A DNA stretch of 64,000 nucleotides. It comes from an uncultured Prevotellamassilia sp. Lineage in GTDB: Bacteria > Bacteroidota > Bacteroidia > Bacteroidales > Bacteroidaceae. This document shows, in pieces, positions 25,958 through 35,005 of the stretch. Location of the stretch: positions 1 to 64,000 of the forward strand of contig CAKQOG010000004.1 in NCBI GenBank assembly GCA_934255485.1. Reading direction: 5' to 3'. The position numbers and the translations under genes are program-made. Each line of letters opens with the position of its first letter. Position 1 is the stretch's first letter. The notes below the pieces were generated by a model. That model saw nothing but the letters and a program-made list of their open reading frames with translations. It was not told the DNA's origin and did not search any database.

Positions 25958-27625
25958 TTATTTCAATTGGATGCGATTGAGTGCAAAGTCGTAAGCATCA
26001 TAGTAGTATTTGATAAAATGCTTCCACTGTGCTTTATCGGCTATTAGCGCTGCATTTTTGCGACAAGCAGCTATTTGCTTTGAGTGCATATTGAGCATTG
26101 AATGAATGCATTGGCAAATGTCGGCTGCCACCTCAAAGTAGTTATTGTCGTCGCGATGTATTACTCTCACGCCATCTTTAATCTTTCCTTCGTGACCAAT
26201 TTCGTCGTTTACCCACTGTCCGAATCCGCTTAAATCGGTAGTAACACATGGGGTGCGGAAGGCACAACTCTCAAGCGGAGTGTAGCCCCATGGCTCATAG
26301 TAAGATGGATAGATAGCCAAATCGTTGGCTGCCAACAAGTGGTAATAAGGCATATTAAAGATGCCGTCATTACCCTCAAGATAGCAAGGAACGAGTAACA
26401 CCTTTACCCTATCTTCGGGTCTGTTGAGTATGCCTAACTGACGAATTTGGCACACAATGCGATCTTCGTCTAAATTGTGCAAATCGTGCGTAATAATGGG
26501 GTTAGGCAATGCTTGCGCAGGAGATTGCGGATGCAAAAGAGCCTCTTGCAAGTCGGCACGTGCCCCCTTTAACCAACAAGGAACTTCGATGAGTGCCAAC
26601 ACCTGTTGCGTGCTATCTGTTTGCTCATTGAGTTGGACACGCAGTTCTGCCATAGCTTCAAGAAATACGTCGAAACCCTTGCAGCGATAGTCGTTGCGCC
26701 CACTTGTTGATACGATAAGCGTATCTTTGTCTGACAGAGTTTGCCCAGTTAATGCACTTGCCACACTGAGTATGCGTTGGCGAGCCTTTTTGCGTACAAT
26801 GGTAAATTGGCTACCTTTGGGCACAAAATCGTTTTCAAATCCATTGGGCAATACCACATCGGCAGGTTTATCGAGCAACTGCTTGCACTCGCGGTTAGTA
26901 AACTGACTTACGGTTGTAAAACAGTCGGCACGCCATGCGCTTTGCTTCTCTATGCTATGCTTAGCTTCCATGTGCAGTTCTTGTGCCATTTGGTCGCCAT
27001 CATAGCCATCAAAGTAAGCATAGAGTTGTTTATTGTTGCCACAGATAGAGCGTCCGATACTGGTGGCATGTGTGGTAAATATGGTTGCCACATGTGGCTG
27101 ATGCTTTTTTAAGAAAAGCATGCCCAAACCCGACATCCATTCGTGAGCTTGATATACCACCTTGTCTGTTGGCTGCAAGCATAGCGAAACTACAGCCTCA
27201 ACAAAGCGACCTGCTGCATACGAGAACATTGAGGCCTCGTCGTAGTCGCCATAAGCATGAAGCGAGTCTACACGGAACAAGTCCCATGCCTCGGCATAAA
27301 TCTCATTTTTTATTTCAAAGAACGGAGCAAAATCTACAAGCACTGCCACAGGCTTGCCTGGCACCATCCATCGGCCAATTCTGCACTTCAAGCCTAAATC
27401 TGCTGCAGCCTCTTTCCACTGAGGCAACAACCTTTCATCTTCACAAAAATCAACATTAGCCGTAGGTTGCTTCAAATCAGGACCTATAAAGACAAGCTTG
27501 TCCTGATATTTAGACATGAGCGTTTTTGCACGCGATGACAGCACTGTATATATGCCGCCGACCTTATTACAAACTTCCCAACTGGTCTCAAATATATAGT
27601 TGGGTTTTAGTGTTTCTGTATTCAT
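25958..27625 (-). CDS. GT3-type glycogen synthase
   Basis: A 555-residue glycosyltransferase that extends alpha-1,4-glucan from an activated glucose donor. The N-terminal FETSWEVCNKVGGIYTVLSSRA and the C-terminal SYYEPWGYTPLE are typical of the GT3 synthases (the fungal/animal GYS type) found in Bacteroidota, rather than the GT5 GlgA of most bacteria. A bacterial-style KTGGL motif is replaced by KVGGI. ATG 27625 (MNTETLKPN) is used; upstream ATG 27703 would add a hydrophobic stretch and sits at the promoter. It has an excellent promoter at 27715-27745. Donor (UDP- or ADP-glucose) cannot be read here. Confidence 0.93.
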   Translation of the reverse strand: MNTETLKPNYIFETSWEVCNKVGGIYTVLSSRAKTLMSKYQDKLVFIGPDLKQPTANVDFCEDERLLPQWKEAAADLGLKCRIGRWMVPGKPVAVLVDFAPFFEIKNEIYAEAWDLFRVDSLHAYGDYDEASMFSYAAGRFVEAVVSLCLQPTDKVVYQAHEWMSGLGMLFLKKHQPHVATIFTTHATSIGRSICGNNKQLYAYFDGYDGDQMAQELHMEAKHSIEKQSAWRADCFTTVSQFTNRECKQLLDKPADVVLPNGFENDFVPKGSQFTIVRKKARQRILSVASALTGQTLSDKDTLIVSTSGRNDYRCKGFDVFLEAMAELRVQLNEQTDSTQQVLALIEVPCWLKGARADLQEALLHPQSPAQALPNPIITHDLHNLDEDRIVCQIRQLGILNRPEDRVKVLLVPCYLEGNDGIFNMPYYHLLAANDLAIYPSYYEPWGYTPLESCAFRTPCVTTDLSGFGQWVNDEIGHEGKIKDGVRVIHRDDNNYFEVAADICQCIHSMLNMHSKQIAACRKNAALIADKAQWKHFIKYYYDAYDFALNRIQLK

Positions 27626-27714
27626 AAAAATCTGTAATAGTCTCTGCAAGATAGTGATAGGCAAAGGCAATAGCAAACTTGCTTTTACATTGCTAAACCA
27701 CACCCTATCTACTG

Positions 27715-27745
27715 CAAAGATAATGGCTTAATAGTGAATGGCAAA
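27715..27745 (-). promoter_or_regulatory. Promoter of the glycogen operon
   Basis: Minus strand TTTG (27742-27745), exactly 19 bp, TATCTTTG (27715-27722), about 90 bp upstream of the GT3 start. Confidence 0.75.
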
Positions 27746-28036
27746 GTGTTTGCTCACATTTTTTCTATAATGTAACATCTTGCCATCTACGTTTTACATA
27801 TAGCCTTAGCATTAACAATCTTTATTTGTTTCAAACTTCTTTTAATAGTATTACATTGCTATAAATATCGTCTAATTAGGGCTTAAAAATTAGTTTACGC
27901 ATAGAGGTTTTACAAGCCTATTTTTTCATTTTTATAAGGTGGAATTTAAACTTTCAAATCTTTATTTTGGCCCACTCTGCGCATTTATTTTTTTGTCGGT
28001 CGAAATTTTGCATTTTTGAGAGATTTAAATAAGCAC

Positions 28037-28303
28037 TTGATAATCAAACAGTTGCGCGCTCGTTACATCTATAAACACAATTTTTAAATGCTTAAAAACG
28101 CGTTATAAGCCTACAAGGATACGTGTTCTTATGCCATAAGGATGCGCATTCTTGTGGCATAAGGATACGCATTCTTCCACTCTAAGCATACGTATCCTTA
28201 TGGTAATAGTCCACAAATGATGCCACTTTTTACCTTGTTTGATGCCCCAACAAGGCTTTTTTGCTTCTATTTTGCAAGTGCGAAATGTAAATAAATGTTC
28301 ACA
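28037..28303. repeat. Composite palindrome-array element, copy 2
   Basis: TTGATAATCAA (28037-28047); ACGCGTTATAA (28098-28108); four 16 bp units starting at 28115, 28138, 28161 and 28184, each exactly 23 bp apart (AAGGATACGTGTTCTT, AAGGATGCGCATTCTT, AAGGATACGCATTCTT, AAGCATACGTATCCTT), with 7 bp spacers; then the 19 bp box ATGTAAATAAATGTTCACA at 28285-28303, 85 bp after the array. The arrangement matches the copies at 1003 and 49911. Confidence 0.85.
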
Positions 28304-28501
28304 CTTTACTCAATTTTTAAAGGGGCTATGCCAATGGCTATTTACCCTTATTTGTTAAACAATAGGTAGGGGCGTTACGCCTTTTATCTCTTTGAAAGTT
28401 TCTACCTTTTGAATGTTAAAATTGTTTTACCAACATGTATCCATTGCTTTCACATAAAAGCGCGTGTAACCTATGTAATGCCAAAATAAATCAACATTTG
28501 T

Positions 28502-28532
28502 TTTGTTATGCGTACGCTTTGCAGTAACTTTG
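28502..28532 (+). promoter_or_regulatory. Promoter of the DUF151 operon
   Basis: TTTG (28502-28505), exactly 19 bp, TAACTTTG (28525-28532). It is 70 bp before the start codon. Confidence 0.75.
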
Positions 28533-28601
28533 AATTTAATTATAAGGCACATTCGTGCATTTACGACAACAATTCAAAATTAAATACTTGATAATCAGAT
28601 A

Positions 28602-29174
28602 ATGTACGACAACTATACCGAACTAACTATAGAGGGCATAACCCGAGGAAAGGAACTTAAAGATGCCTTTATTCTGATATTAAGGAAGAAGGATGGCACT
28701 GAGATTTTTCCGGTACTGATAGACGAAAAAGGATTTAACCTCATTATGAATGCATTGAGACATAAGGACTTCACTTGCTCACACTTGATGCACAAACTTG
28801 CAGGACGTGTGGGCATGACTATGGTTGGAGTGAGAGTGATGCAACCCGCCAATGGTAACACACAGGCATTGCTCGACTTTGAGCTTATCAACGAAGTGGT
28901 GTCTATCACAGTGCCCGTTGAAGAGGCTGTTGTTGCTGCACTCGAAGCGCACGCAGCCCTATGGGTAAACAGCGAATCGTTTCAGAGAATAACACGTGCA
29001 CAAAGCAACAAAGGGGCTGAGCAAATGGCTCTACCACTTACTGCCATGGGCGACAAACTGCTGAAAGAAGCATTAGAGAGCGCCGTTGCTGAAGACAATT
29101 TTGAGCTGGCCTCGCTATTGCGCGACGAGCTGTCAAGACGTAACAAGGTGGACAACTCCGACTTAATTCTTTAA
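28602..29174 (+). CDS. DUF151/bifunctional nuclease-like protein with UVR motif
   Basis: A 190-residue protein. The N-terminal two-thirds (about 1-130) has the DUF151 core (LILRKKDGTEIFPVLI, HKLAGRVGMTMVGVRVMQ), known from the bifunctional nuclease family of plants and bacteria. The C-terminal 35 residues (LLKEALESAVAEDNFELASLLRDELSRR) form a UVR/UvrBC helical hairpin of the kind that docks UvrB with UvrC. The combination suggests a nucleic-acid or protein contact function, but activity is unproven. It leads an apparent operon; rsmE follows after 12 bp. Confidence 0.88.
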   Translation: MYDNYTELTIEGITRGKELKDAFILILRKKDGTEIFPVLIDEKGFNLIMNALRHKDFTCSHLMHKLAGRVGMTMVGVRVMQPANGNTQALLDFELINEVVSITVPVEEAVVAALEAHAALWVNSESFQRITRAQSNKGAEQMALPLTAMGDKLLKEALESAVAEDNFELASLLRDELSRRNKVDNSDLIL

Positions 29175-29186
29175 TCTCTGAACAAC

Positions 29187-29954
29187 ATGAAAGAAACGCA
29201 TATATTCTACACACCCGACATAGACAACACCCCAAACGAGTTGCCAGCTGAAGAGGCTGGACACGCCGTTAGAGTGCTCAGAATGCGCGAAGGCGACCCC
29301 ATGTTGCTCACCGATGGCAAAGGGCACTTTTATGATGCTCACATCACACTATGCTCTAACAAGCACTGCCAATTTGCTATCGACAACCAATGGAACGACC
29401 ATAAGCTATGGAACGGTAGCATACACTTGGCTGTTGCGCCTACTAAGAACATGGACCGCATGGAATGGTTTGCTGAGAAAGCCACAGAGATTGGCGTAGA
29501 TGGCATTCACGTGCTACTCTGCGACAACTCTGAGCGCAAGGTTGTTAAGACCGAAAGACTTGAAAAGATTGTGGTGTCTGCCATGAAACAAAGTCATAAG
29601 GCTTACAAGCCTGTGGTTGAACCTTTGACCAAGTTTAAGGAGTTTGTTAATCGCCCATTCAATGGTCAAAAGTTTATTGCCCACTGCTATTCGCCCGAAG
29701 AAATCGAGGGCAACGATGCTGAAAGCATTCACCTTTCGGGACGCAACTTCCTTGGCGATTTGCTCAATAGCGATGGGGATGCGGTGGTGCTTATTGGCCC
29801 TGAGGGAGACTTCAGCATTGCCGAAGTAAACGAGGCTATCCGCTGTGGTTTTCAGCCTATCAGTCTTGGTGAGAGCCGACTCCGAACCGAGACGGCAGCA
29901 TTGGTGGCAGTACACCTAATGTATTTGGCAAAGCGCAACAAAAGCCATGATTAA
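29187..29954 (+). CDS. rsmE: 16S rRNA (uracil-1498-N3)-methyltransferase RsmE
   Basis: A 255-residue SPOUT methyltransferase that methylates U1498 in the 30S decoding region, with SAM as donor. The N-terminal PUA-like domain contains EEAGHAVRVLRMREGD. The C-terminal trefoil knot has IGPEGDFSIAEV and SLGESRLRTETA, the signature for the SAM pocket. Length matches the family. It sits tightly behind the DUF151 gene, so the two may be co-regulated. Confidence 0.95.
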   Translation: MKETHIFYTPDIDNTPNELPAEEAGHAVRVLRMREGDPMLLTDGKGHFYDAHITLCSNKHCQFAIDNQWNDHKLWNGSIHLAVAPTKNMDRMEWFAEKATEIGVDGIHVLLCDNSERKVVKTERLEKIVVSAMKQSHKAYKPVVEPLTKFKEFVNRPFNGQKFIAHCYSPEEIEGNDAESIHLSGRNFLGDLLNSDGDAVVLIGPEGDFSIAEVNEAIRCGFQPISLGESRLRTETAALVAVHLMYLAKRNKSHD

Positions 29955-29996
29955 GTAGAACTGATGCGCAAGCATCTAACCCTATATTTTAGCATT

Positions 29997-31406
29997 ATGC
30001 ATTTTAGTAAAAAACATTGTTGGATAGGTTGTTCAGCCATCATTATCTGTGCATTGGTGGCTTTGATAGCATGGTGGCTATGGCCCAAAAACTATGCCGA
30101 CATGATACCAGCTCAGGCTAAGGCTGTGGTGCGAATTGTGCCCTCTGAGTTGGCTAACTCGCCTCTTAAAAACGTTAATCCTATTGAAAAAGCCTTAGGA
30201 CTAAAGCCCGATGGCATAGACCTTAAAAGTCCGGTTTATGCCTTTGTCACTCCAAACGAATACATCGGTTTTACAGCCAAAGTGGAGGATAAGGACGCGG
30301 TTATCAACCAAATAAATAAGCTTGTTAAACTCAAAAAATGTGCGCCTATCGAATATATCGATGGGCAAGCTTGGATTTGGATTAATGCGGGATGGTTGGC
30401 TACTTGTACTGACAATACGTTGCTCATCCTCGGGCCGGGAGTAGCACAAGAACGCGATGTGTTGCGCCAAACAATGACGGCGATGATTAACACTGGCGAC
30501 ACGTTTACAAGCACAGACAACTTTAAGAAACTTAAGGAACAAACGGGAGGCATACAGCTTTTTGCTCAACTTGATGCAATGCCCACCCCCTATAACCTTT
30601 TATTCCGTTTAGCCATACCTGCCGACTGCGACCCTGCTGCGGTGAACGTTTTTGCTACTGCCAACATCAAGCAAAACGAGGCAAAACAATGCGTTACAAC
30701 AATAACTAGTACGCTTACGAGCGAAAACGACGATATACTTGCTGCTATCGACCAATACGAGAGGGAAAAAGGATGTATTAGCTTGCCTACAACCAGCGAG
30801 CAACAAGCACCACTATTTGCCCTTAGCACCCGCACACAGGGCAAGCCTCTGCTTAAACTGCTCAAAACCGATGCTACTTTGCGCGGATTGCTTATGGGAC
30901 TTAATCAAACCTTTGACGCCGACCAAATGTTGGGGAGTACTGACGGACTTTTTAGCATTGAAATAGACTCGTTGGCAGGCGATTGGACACCAATCTACTG
31001 CATGAAGACTGAAACACAGGCTAAAAACTTGTTTGACAATGCCGACTATTGGATGGAATGTGCAAAGAAGCAAAAGAACGTGACACTAAAGCGCATTTCG
31101 CCCAATGCTTTTGTGCTCAATAGCGACAAACAGCAACTGCACTTTGGCTTAAATGCTGCAAACACAGCTCTCTACTTTGCTTCGGCCACTATGTTGCAAA
31201 AGGCTGAAGTACCATTCAACGTAACAAAAACAGATAGCAAAGAAGGGGTGCTTGTGTACTTTAACTTGAACCTTAAAAAGTTCTTTCAGCAGCCTTGTGT
31301 GAAGAGCAAAGGGGCAAGTTCGCTCATACAGATGCTTATCCCAGGTTCAAAACGAGTTTGCTACCAAGCTACAACTGGACGCAAAGCTACATTGACCATT
31401 GAATAA
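29997..31406 (+). CDS. DUF4836-like membrane protein
   Basis: About 469 residues from ATG 29997; an in-frame ATG at 29964 is an alternative and would add 11 residues. One N-terminal membrane helix (CSAIIICALVALIAWWLWP) is followed by a long extracytoplasmic part without recognised catalytic motifs. The start PADCD- and the repeated ADMIPAQAKAVVRI / FATANIKQ pattern resemble the Bacteroidales DUF4836/DUF3352-type proteins, of unknown function. It stands between rsmE (42 bp) and an ABC transporter (76 bp), possibly one transcript. The family call is moderate. Confidence 0.7.
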   Translation: MHFSKKHCWIGCSAIIICALVALIAWWLWPKNYADMIPAQAKAVVRIVPSELANSPLKNVNPIEKALGLKPDGIDLKSPVYAFVTPNEYIGFTAKVEDKDAVINQINKLVKLKKCAPIEYIDGQAWIWINAGWLATCTDNTLLILGPGVAQERDVLRQTMTAMINTGDTFTSTDNFKKLKEQTGGIQLFAQLDAMPTPYNLLFRLAIPADCDPAAVNVFATANIKQNEAKQCVTTITSTLTSENDDILAAIDQYEREKGCISLPTTSEQQAPLFALSTRTQGKPLLKLLKTDATLRGLLMGLNQTFDADQMLGSTDGLFSIEIDSLAGDWTPIYCMKTETQAKNLFDNADYWMECAKKQKNVTLKRISPNAFVLNSDKQQLHFGLNAANTALYFASATMLQKAEVPFNVTKTDSKEGVLVYFNLNLKKFFQQPCVKSKGASSLIQMLIPGSKRVCYQATTGRKATLTIE

Positions 31407-31482
31407 AAAGAAGACTCGCGAGTAAACATATATTCCCCATTTTTTACTTGCTTAATGTCTGTCTATCGATAAAAAATTTATC

Positions 31483-32127
31483 ATGCAAACCATTACATTA
31501 TCAAACGTTCTGCCACATGTTTTTGAAAGCCGTACAGACCTTAAAAGCGATGTATGGAAGAACGAAGTGAAATTTGAAAAGGAGAGACTTTACTTAGTTG
31601 AAGCCATGTCGGGAACGGGCAAATCTACGCTTTGTAGCTATATTTTGGGATACAGACACGACTATACTGGAACGATATGCTTTGACAATAACAACGTGAA
31701 ACAACTCAAGGTAAACGATTGGGTGAGTATTCGACAAAATAGCATTAGTCACTTGTTTCAAGAGCTTAGACTTTTTCCTGAACTTACGGCTCTCGAGAAC
31801 GTTGAAATCAAAAACAACCTAACGAATTTTAAACCTCTCAACGAGATTAAAGAATGGTTTGAACGCTTGGGTATTGCCGATAAACTCGATGCTAAAGTGG
31901 GGCGCATGAGCTTTGGTCAGCAGCAACGTGTGGCTATGATTAGAGCCTTGGTACAGCCTTTCGACTTTTTGCTTGCCGACGAACCTATCAGTCACCTCGA
32001 CGACATCAACTCGGCTATCATGGCAGATATTATGATGACTGAGGCCAAGAAACAAGGCGCAGGTGTTATCGTTACGAGCATAGGTAAACACATGGAACTA
32101 AACTACGACAAAGTGTATAAACTATAG
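31483..32127 (+). CDS. ABC transporter ATP-binding protein
   Basis: A 214-residue ATPase subunit. Walker A SGTGKST is at residues 43-49, the signature is MSFGQQQR (the usual LSGGQ is changed to MSFGQ), and the Walker B LLADEP precedes SHLDD. The D-loop His-Leu-Asp is intact. Size and layout resemble LolD/MacB-type cores, which extract lipoproteins or drive envelope export. It overlaps nothing and is followed by its permease after 13 bp. Confidence 0.92.
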   Translation: MQTITLSNVLPHVFESRTDLKSDVWKNEVKFEKERLYLVEAMSGTGKSTLCSYILGYRHDYTGTICFDNNNVKQLKVNDWVSIRQNSISHLFQELRLFPELTALENVEIKNNLTNFKPLNEIKEWFERLGIADKLDAKVGRMSFGQQQRVAMIRALVQPFDFLLADEPISHLDDINSAIMADIMMTEAKKQGAGVIVTSIGKHMELNYDKVYKL

Positions 32128-32140
32128 ACATCATAAAACA

Positions 32141-33340
32141 ATGAACTTGATTTGGAAATTGCTCCGACAACACATTAGTTTGTCACAGTTTGCAGGCTTC
32201 TTCTTTGCCAACCTTTTTGGCATGTGGGTGGTAATGTTGGGCATTCAGTTTTATAAAGACATTATTCCTGTTTTTACAGAAGAGGATAGCTTCATTAATA
32301 ACAACTTTTTGGTGGTGTCTAAACACATCACAACGGTTGGCACACTTTCGGGGCGTAGCAACTCTTTCTCTACCTTCGATATTGAGGATATAGGCAAACA
32401 ACCCTTCTGCAAAAAGGTGGGCAGTTTTACTTCGTCGCAATACAAGGTGTCGGCTGCAATGGGCATGAAAGGCTCTGAACCCCTCAACACTGAGATGTTT
32501 TTTGAAGCCGTACCCGATAGTTTTGTAGACGCCGATGCTGCCGATTGGCACTACACACCTGGCGATAACACTGTGCCTGTCATTCTGCCACGTACTTACA
32601 TTGCCCTCTACAACTTTGGCTTTGCTCAAAGCCGCAATTTACCCAAAGTAAGCGATGGATTGGTGGGCATGATTGATATGCGAATATTTATCAATGCCAA
32701 TGGGCAACATGCTCAATTTAATGGTAAAGTGCTTGGTTTCTCAAGCCGCCTCAACACCATTCTTGTGCCTCAAAGCTTTATTGATTGGAGCAACAATACA
32801 TACGAGCCTGGAAAGACTGAAGACCCATCGAGGGTAATACTCAAAGTGAACAATCCTACCGACTCACGCATTGCACAATACATGCAACAAAAGGGTTATG
32901 ACGTGGAAGATAACAAACTTGATGCTGGCAAAACTACCTATTTCTTGAAAGTGGTGGTGAGCATGGTGATGTTGGTTGGACTGTTGGTTAGCATTTTGTC
33001 GTTCTACATTCTTATGCTCAGCATTTACCTATTGGTTCAGAAGAACACTCAAAAACTTGAGAACTTATTGCTCATCGGTTATAGCCCCAACAGAGTGAGT
33101 AGGCCTTACCAACTCCTCACGTTGGGCATGAATGCAGCCACACTGATTATTGCATTCGTACTGCTTATAGCTATCCGAAGTTACTATATGGGGGTTATCA
33201 GCCTTATATTCCCTTCGCTTAAAAGCGGTAGCATGTGGCCTGCTCTACTCACAGGTGGTGGCATCTTTATATTGGTTTCTATCATTAACATTATTGCCAT
33301 ACGCAAAAAGGTGATGAGCATCTGGTTTAGAAAAGAATAA
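32141..33340 (+). CDS. ABC transporter permease, FtsX-like
   Basis: A 399-residue permease with one N-terminal membrane helix (about 16-38), a large extracytoplasmic domain of about 220 residues, and three C-terminal helices (about 268-290, 318-343 and 365-388). This 1+3 topology is the MacB/FtsX/LolCE type. It pairs with the ATPase just upstream. The extracytoplasmic domain is not recognisable further, so lipoprotein release, antimicrobial export and hydrolase regulation all remain possible. No third subunit is nearby. Confidence 0.85.
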   Translation: MNLIWKLLRQHISLSQFAGFFFANLFGMWVVMLGIQFYKDIIPVFTEEDSFINNNFLVVSKHITTVGTLSGRSNSFSTFDIEDIGKQPFCKKVGSFTSSQYKVSAAMGMKGSEPLNTEMFFEAVPDSFVDADAADWHYTPGDNTVPVILPRTYIALYNFGFAQSRNLPKVSDGLVGMIDMRIFINANGQHAQFNGKVLGFSSRLNTILVPQSFIDWSNNTYEPGKTEDPSRVILKVNNPTDSRIAQYMQQKGYDVEDNKLDAGKTTYFLKVVVSMVMLVGLLVSILSFYILMLSIYLLVQKNTQKLENLLLIGYSPNRVSRPYQLLTLGMNAATLIIAFVLLIAIRSYYMGVISLIFPSLKSGSMWPALLTGGGIFILVSIINIIAIRKKVMSIWFRKE

Positions 33341-33371
33341 TATTGAACATAACACACTTCTGACATTTAAG

Positions 33372-34841
33372 ATGAAACAATTACTCTCACTATACAAAGA
33401 ATGGAAAGGACAAACCTCGCCAAAAGTGGAAACGCTGCCTAAAGCTGGTAGCAATAGGCAGTATGTGCGCATGTTCAACGACGACGGCACAAGTGTTATC
33501 GGTGTTATTGGTCCATCGGTGGTTGAAAATAAGTGCTTTATATACCTTGCCAAGCACTTTACAAGTAAGGGGCTGCCCATGCCACAAATCTATGCTGTGA
33601 GCAACGACTACGGCTGCTACATACAGCAAGACCTTGGACACACGGCGCTTTACGACGCCTTGGCACCTGCACGTAAGAACAACTATACATACAACGAGGA
33701 AGACAAGAAACTGCTTCGCGAGACGATTTGTGCTTTGGCACACGTGCAAATTGAAGGAGCTGAAGGACTTGACTTTTCAGCGTGCATCCCACCCATTCGG
33801 TTTGACCACCAAGCAGCCATGTTCGACCTAAACTATTTTAAGTATAGTTTTCTGAAAACAACGGATATGCCTTTCGACGAAATTAAGTTGGAAAGCGACT
33901 TGCAACGCATGGCCAACGACTTGGCAAGCAACGATGATGAACACTTCTTTCTTTATCGTGACTTTCAGGCACGCAACGTTATGCTCAAAAACAATGAGCC
34001 CTTCTTTATCGACTTTCAAGGAGGTATGCAAGGACCTTTGCAATATGACATTGCGTCATTCTTATGGCAAGCATCAGCACGTTACCCACAAACTCTGCGC
34101 AACGAGCTTATAGATGCTTATATTAACGAGGTTAAGACGTTATTGCCAAACTTCGATGAAAATGGCTTTAGAAAACGCTTACAACTATTTGTTCTCTTCC
34201 GCATCTTGCAAGTGCTCGGTGCATACGGATTGCGAGGCTACTTTGAGCGTAAAAAGTACTTTCTTGATAGTATTCCGTTGGCCATACAGAACCTTCGTCG
34301 ACTACTACTTGAAGATGCTGCCACCAACTACCCTTACTTGGCTGATACGCTGCAACGCATGGTAAACTTGCCACAATTCGACCCTAAAAGCACTGAACTG
34401 GGCAAAGCATCGGTTTCAAAATACGATGGTCAAGGCCCACTCGTGGTGCGCGTGTTTAGCTTTAGTTACAAAAAAGGTATACCCGAAGATACATCGGGCA
34501 ACGGAGGTGGATATGTGTTTGACTGCCGAAGCACACACAACCCAGGCAGATACGAACAGTATAAACCTCTCACAGGATTAGATGCTCCTGTCATTAAGTT
34601 TCTTGAAGATGATGGCGAAATACTTACTTTCCTCGACTCTGTATATAAACTTGCCGATGCACACGTAGAACGCTATATGCAACGCGGATTTACCAACCTT
34701 ATGTTCTGCTTTGGCTGCACGGGCGGACGTCACCGAAGTGTATACTCAGCCCAACATCTGGCAGAACATATCCATCGTAAGTTCGGCATCGAAGTGCACA
34801 TTTGTCACCGAGAACAAGAAATCTCTTCTGTTCTGAAATAA
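33372..34841 (+). CDS. Sugar kinase-like phosphotransferase fused to a RapZ C-terminal domain
   Basis: A 489-residue two-part protein. Residues 1-330 form an APH-fold phosphotransferase related to the AmgK/aminoglycoside kinase group: the catalytic loop YRDFQARNVM has Asp197 and Asn202, and Asp214 in IDFQGG is the metal-binding Asp. Residues 355-489 match the C-terminal domain of RapZ (formerly YvcJ): VFSFSYKKG, FDCRSTHNPGRY and GCTGGRHRSV (448-457). RapZ's N-terminal P-loop domain is absent. In enterobacteria this domain senses glucosamine 6-phosphate, so a role in amino-sugar phosphorylation and sensing is plausible. The fusion itself is clear from the sequence; the substrate is inference. 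Confidence 0.85.
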   Translation: MKQLLSLYKEWKGQTSPKVETLPKAGSNRQYVRMFNDDGTSVIGVIGPSVVENKCFIYLAKHFTSKGLPMPQIYAVSNDYGCYIQQDLGHTALYDALAPARKNNYTYNEEDKKLLRETICALAHVQIEGAEGLDFSACIPPIRFDHQAAMFDLNYFKYSFLKTTDMPFDEIKLESDLQRMANDLASNDDEHFFLYRDFQARNVMLKNNEPFFIDFQGGMQGPLQYDIASFLWQASARYPQTLRNELIDAYINEVKTLLPNFDENGFRKRLQLFVLFRILQVLGAYGLRGYFERKKYFLDSIPLAIQNLRRLLLEDAATNYPYLADTLQRMVNLPQFDPKSTELGKASVSKYDGQGPLVVRVFSFSYKKGIPEDTSGNGGGYVFDCRSTHNPGRYEQYKPLTGLDAPVIKFLEDDGEILTFLDSVYKLADAHVERYMQRGFTNLMFCFGCTGGRHRSVYSAQHLAEHIHRKFGIEVHICHREQEISSVLK

Positions 34842-34974
34842 AGCGGTTTCGCAAGGTATTTATGGGCTAATTGCAAGCAAATTTTACTTATATATCCGAA
34901 ATATAGAACAAAAATAATAACGTTAAGTAATCTAAAAAAAGACACAAATAATTCTTATTTTAGAGAAATAGCAG

Positions 34975-34982
34975 TAACTTTG
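34975..34982 (+). promoter_or_regulatory. -7 promoter box for the TPR/oxidoreductase genes
   Basis: TAACTTTG fits TAnnTTTG. The -33 position reads only TTCT. It suggests transcription starts at about 34988, favouring the ATG at 35006. Confidence 0.45.
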
Positions 34983-35005
34983 CTTGTAGTAAAATGCCAA
35001 GTTCT

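Larger units (their letters stand above)
27626..28601. other. 976 bp intergenic region between divergent genes
   Basis: No gene is supported. It contains the promoters of the glycogen operon (27715-27745, minus) and of the DUF151 operon (28502-28532, plus), long AT-rich stretches without a visible motif (27746-28036 and 28304-28500), and the second copy of the composite palindrome-array element (28037-28303). Confidence 0.8.
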
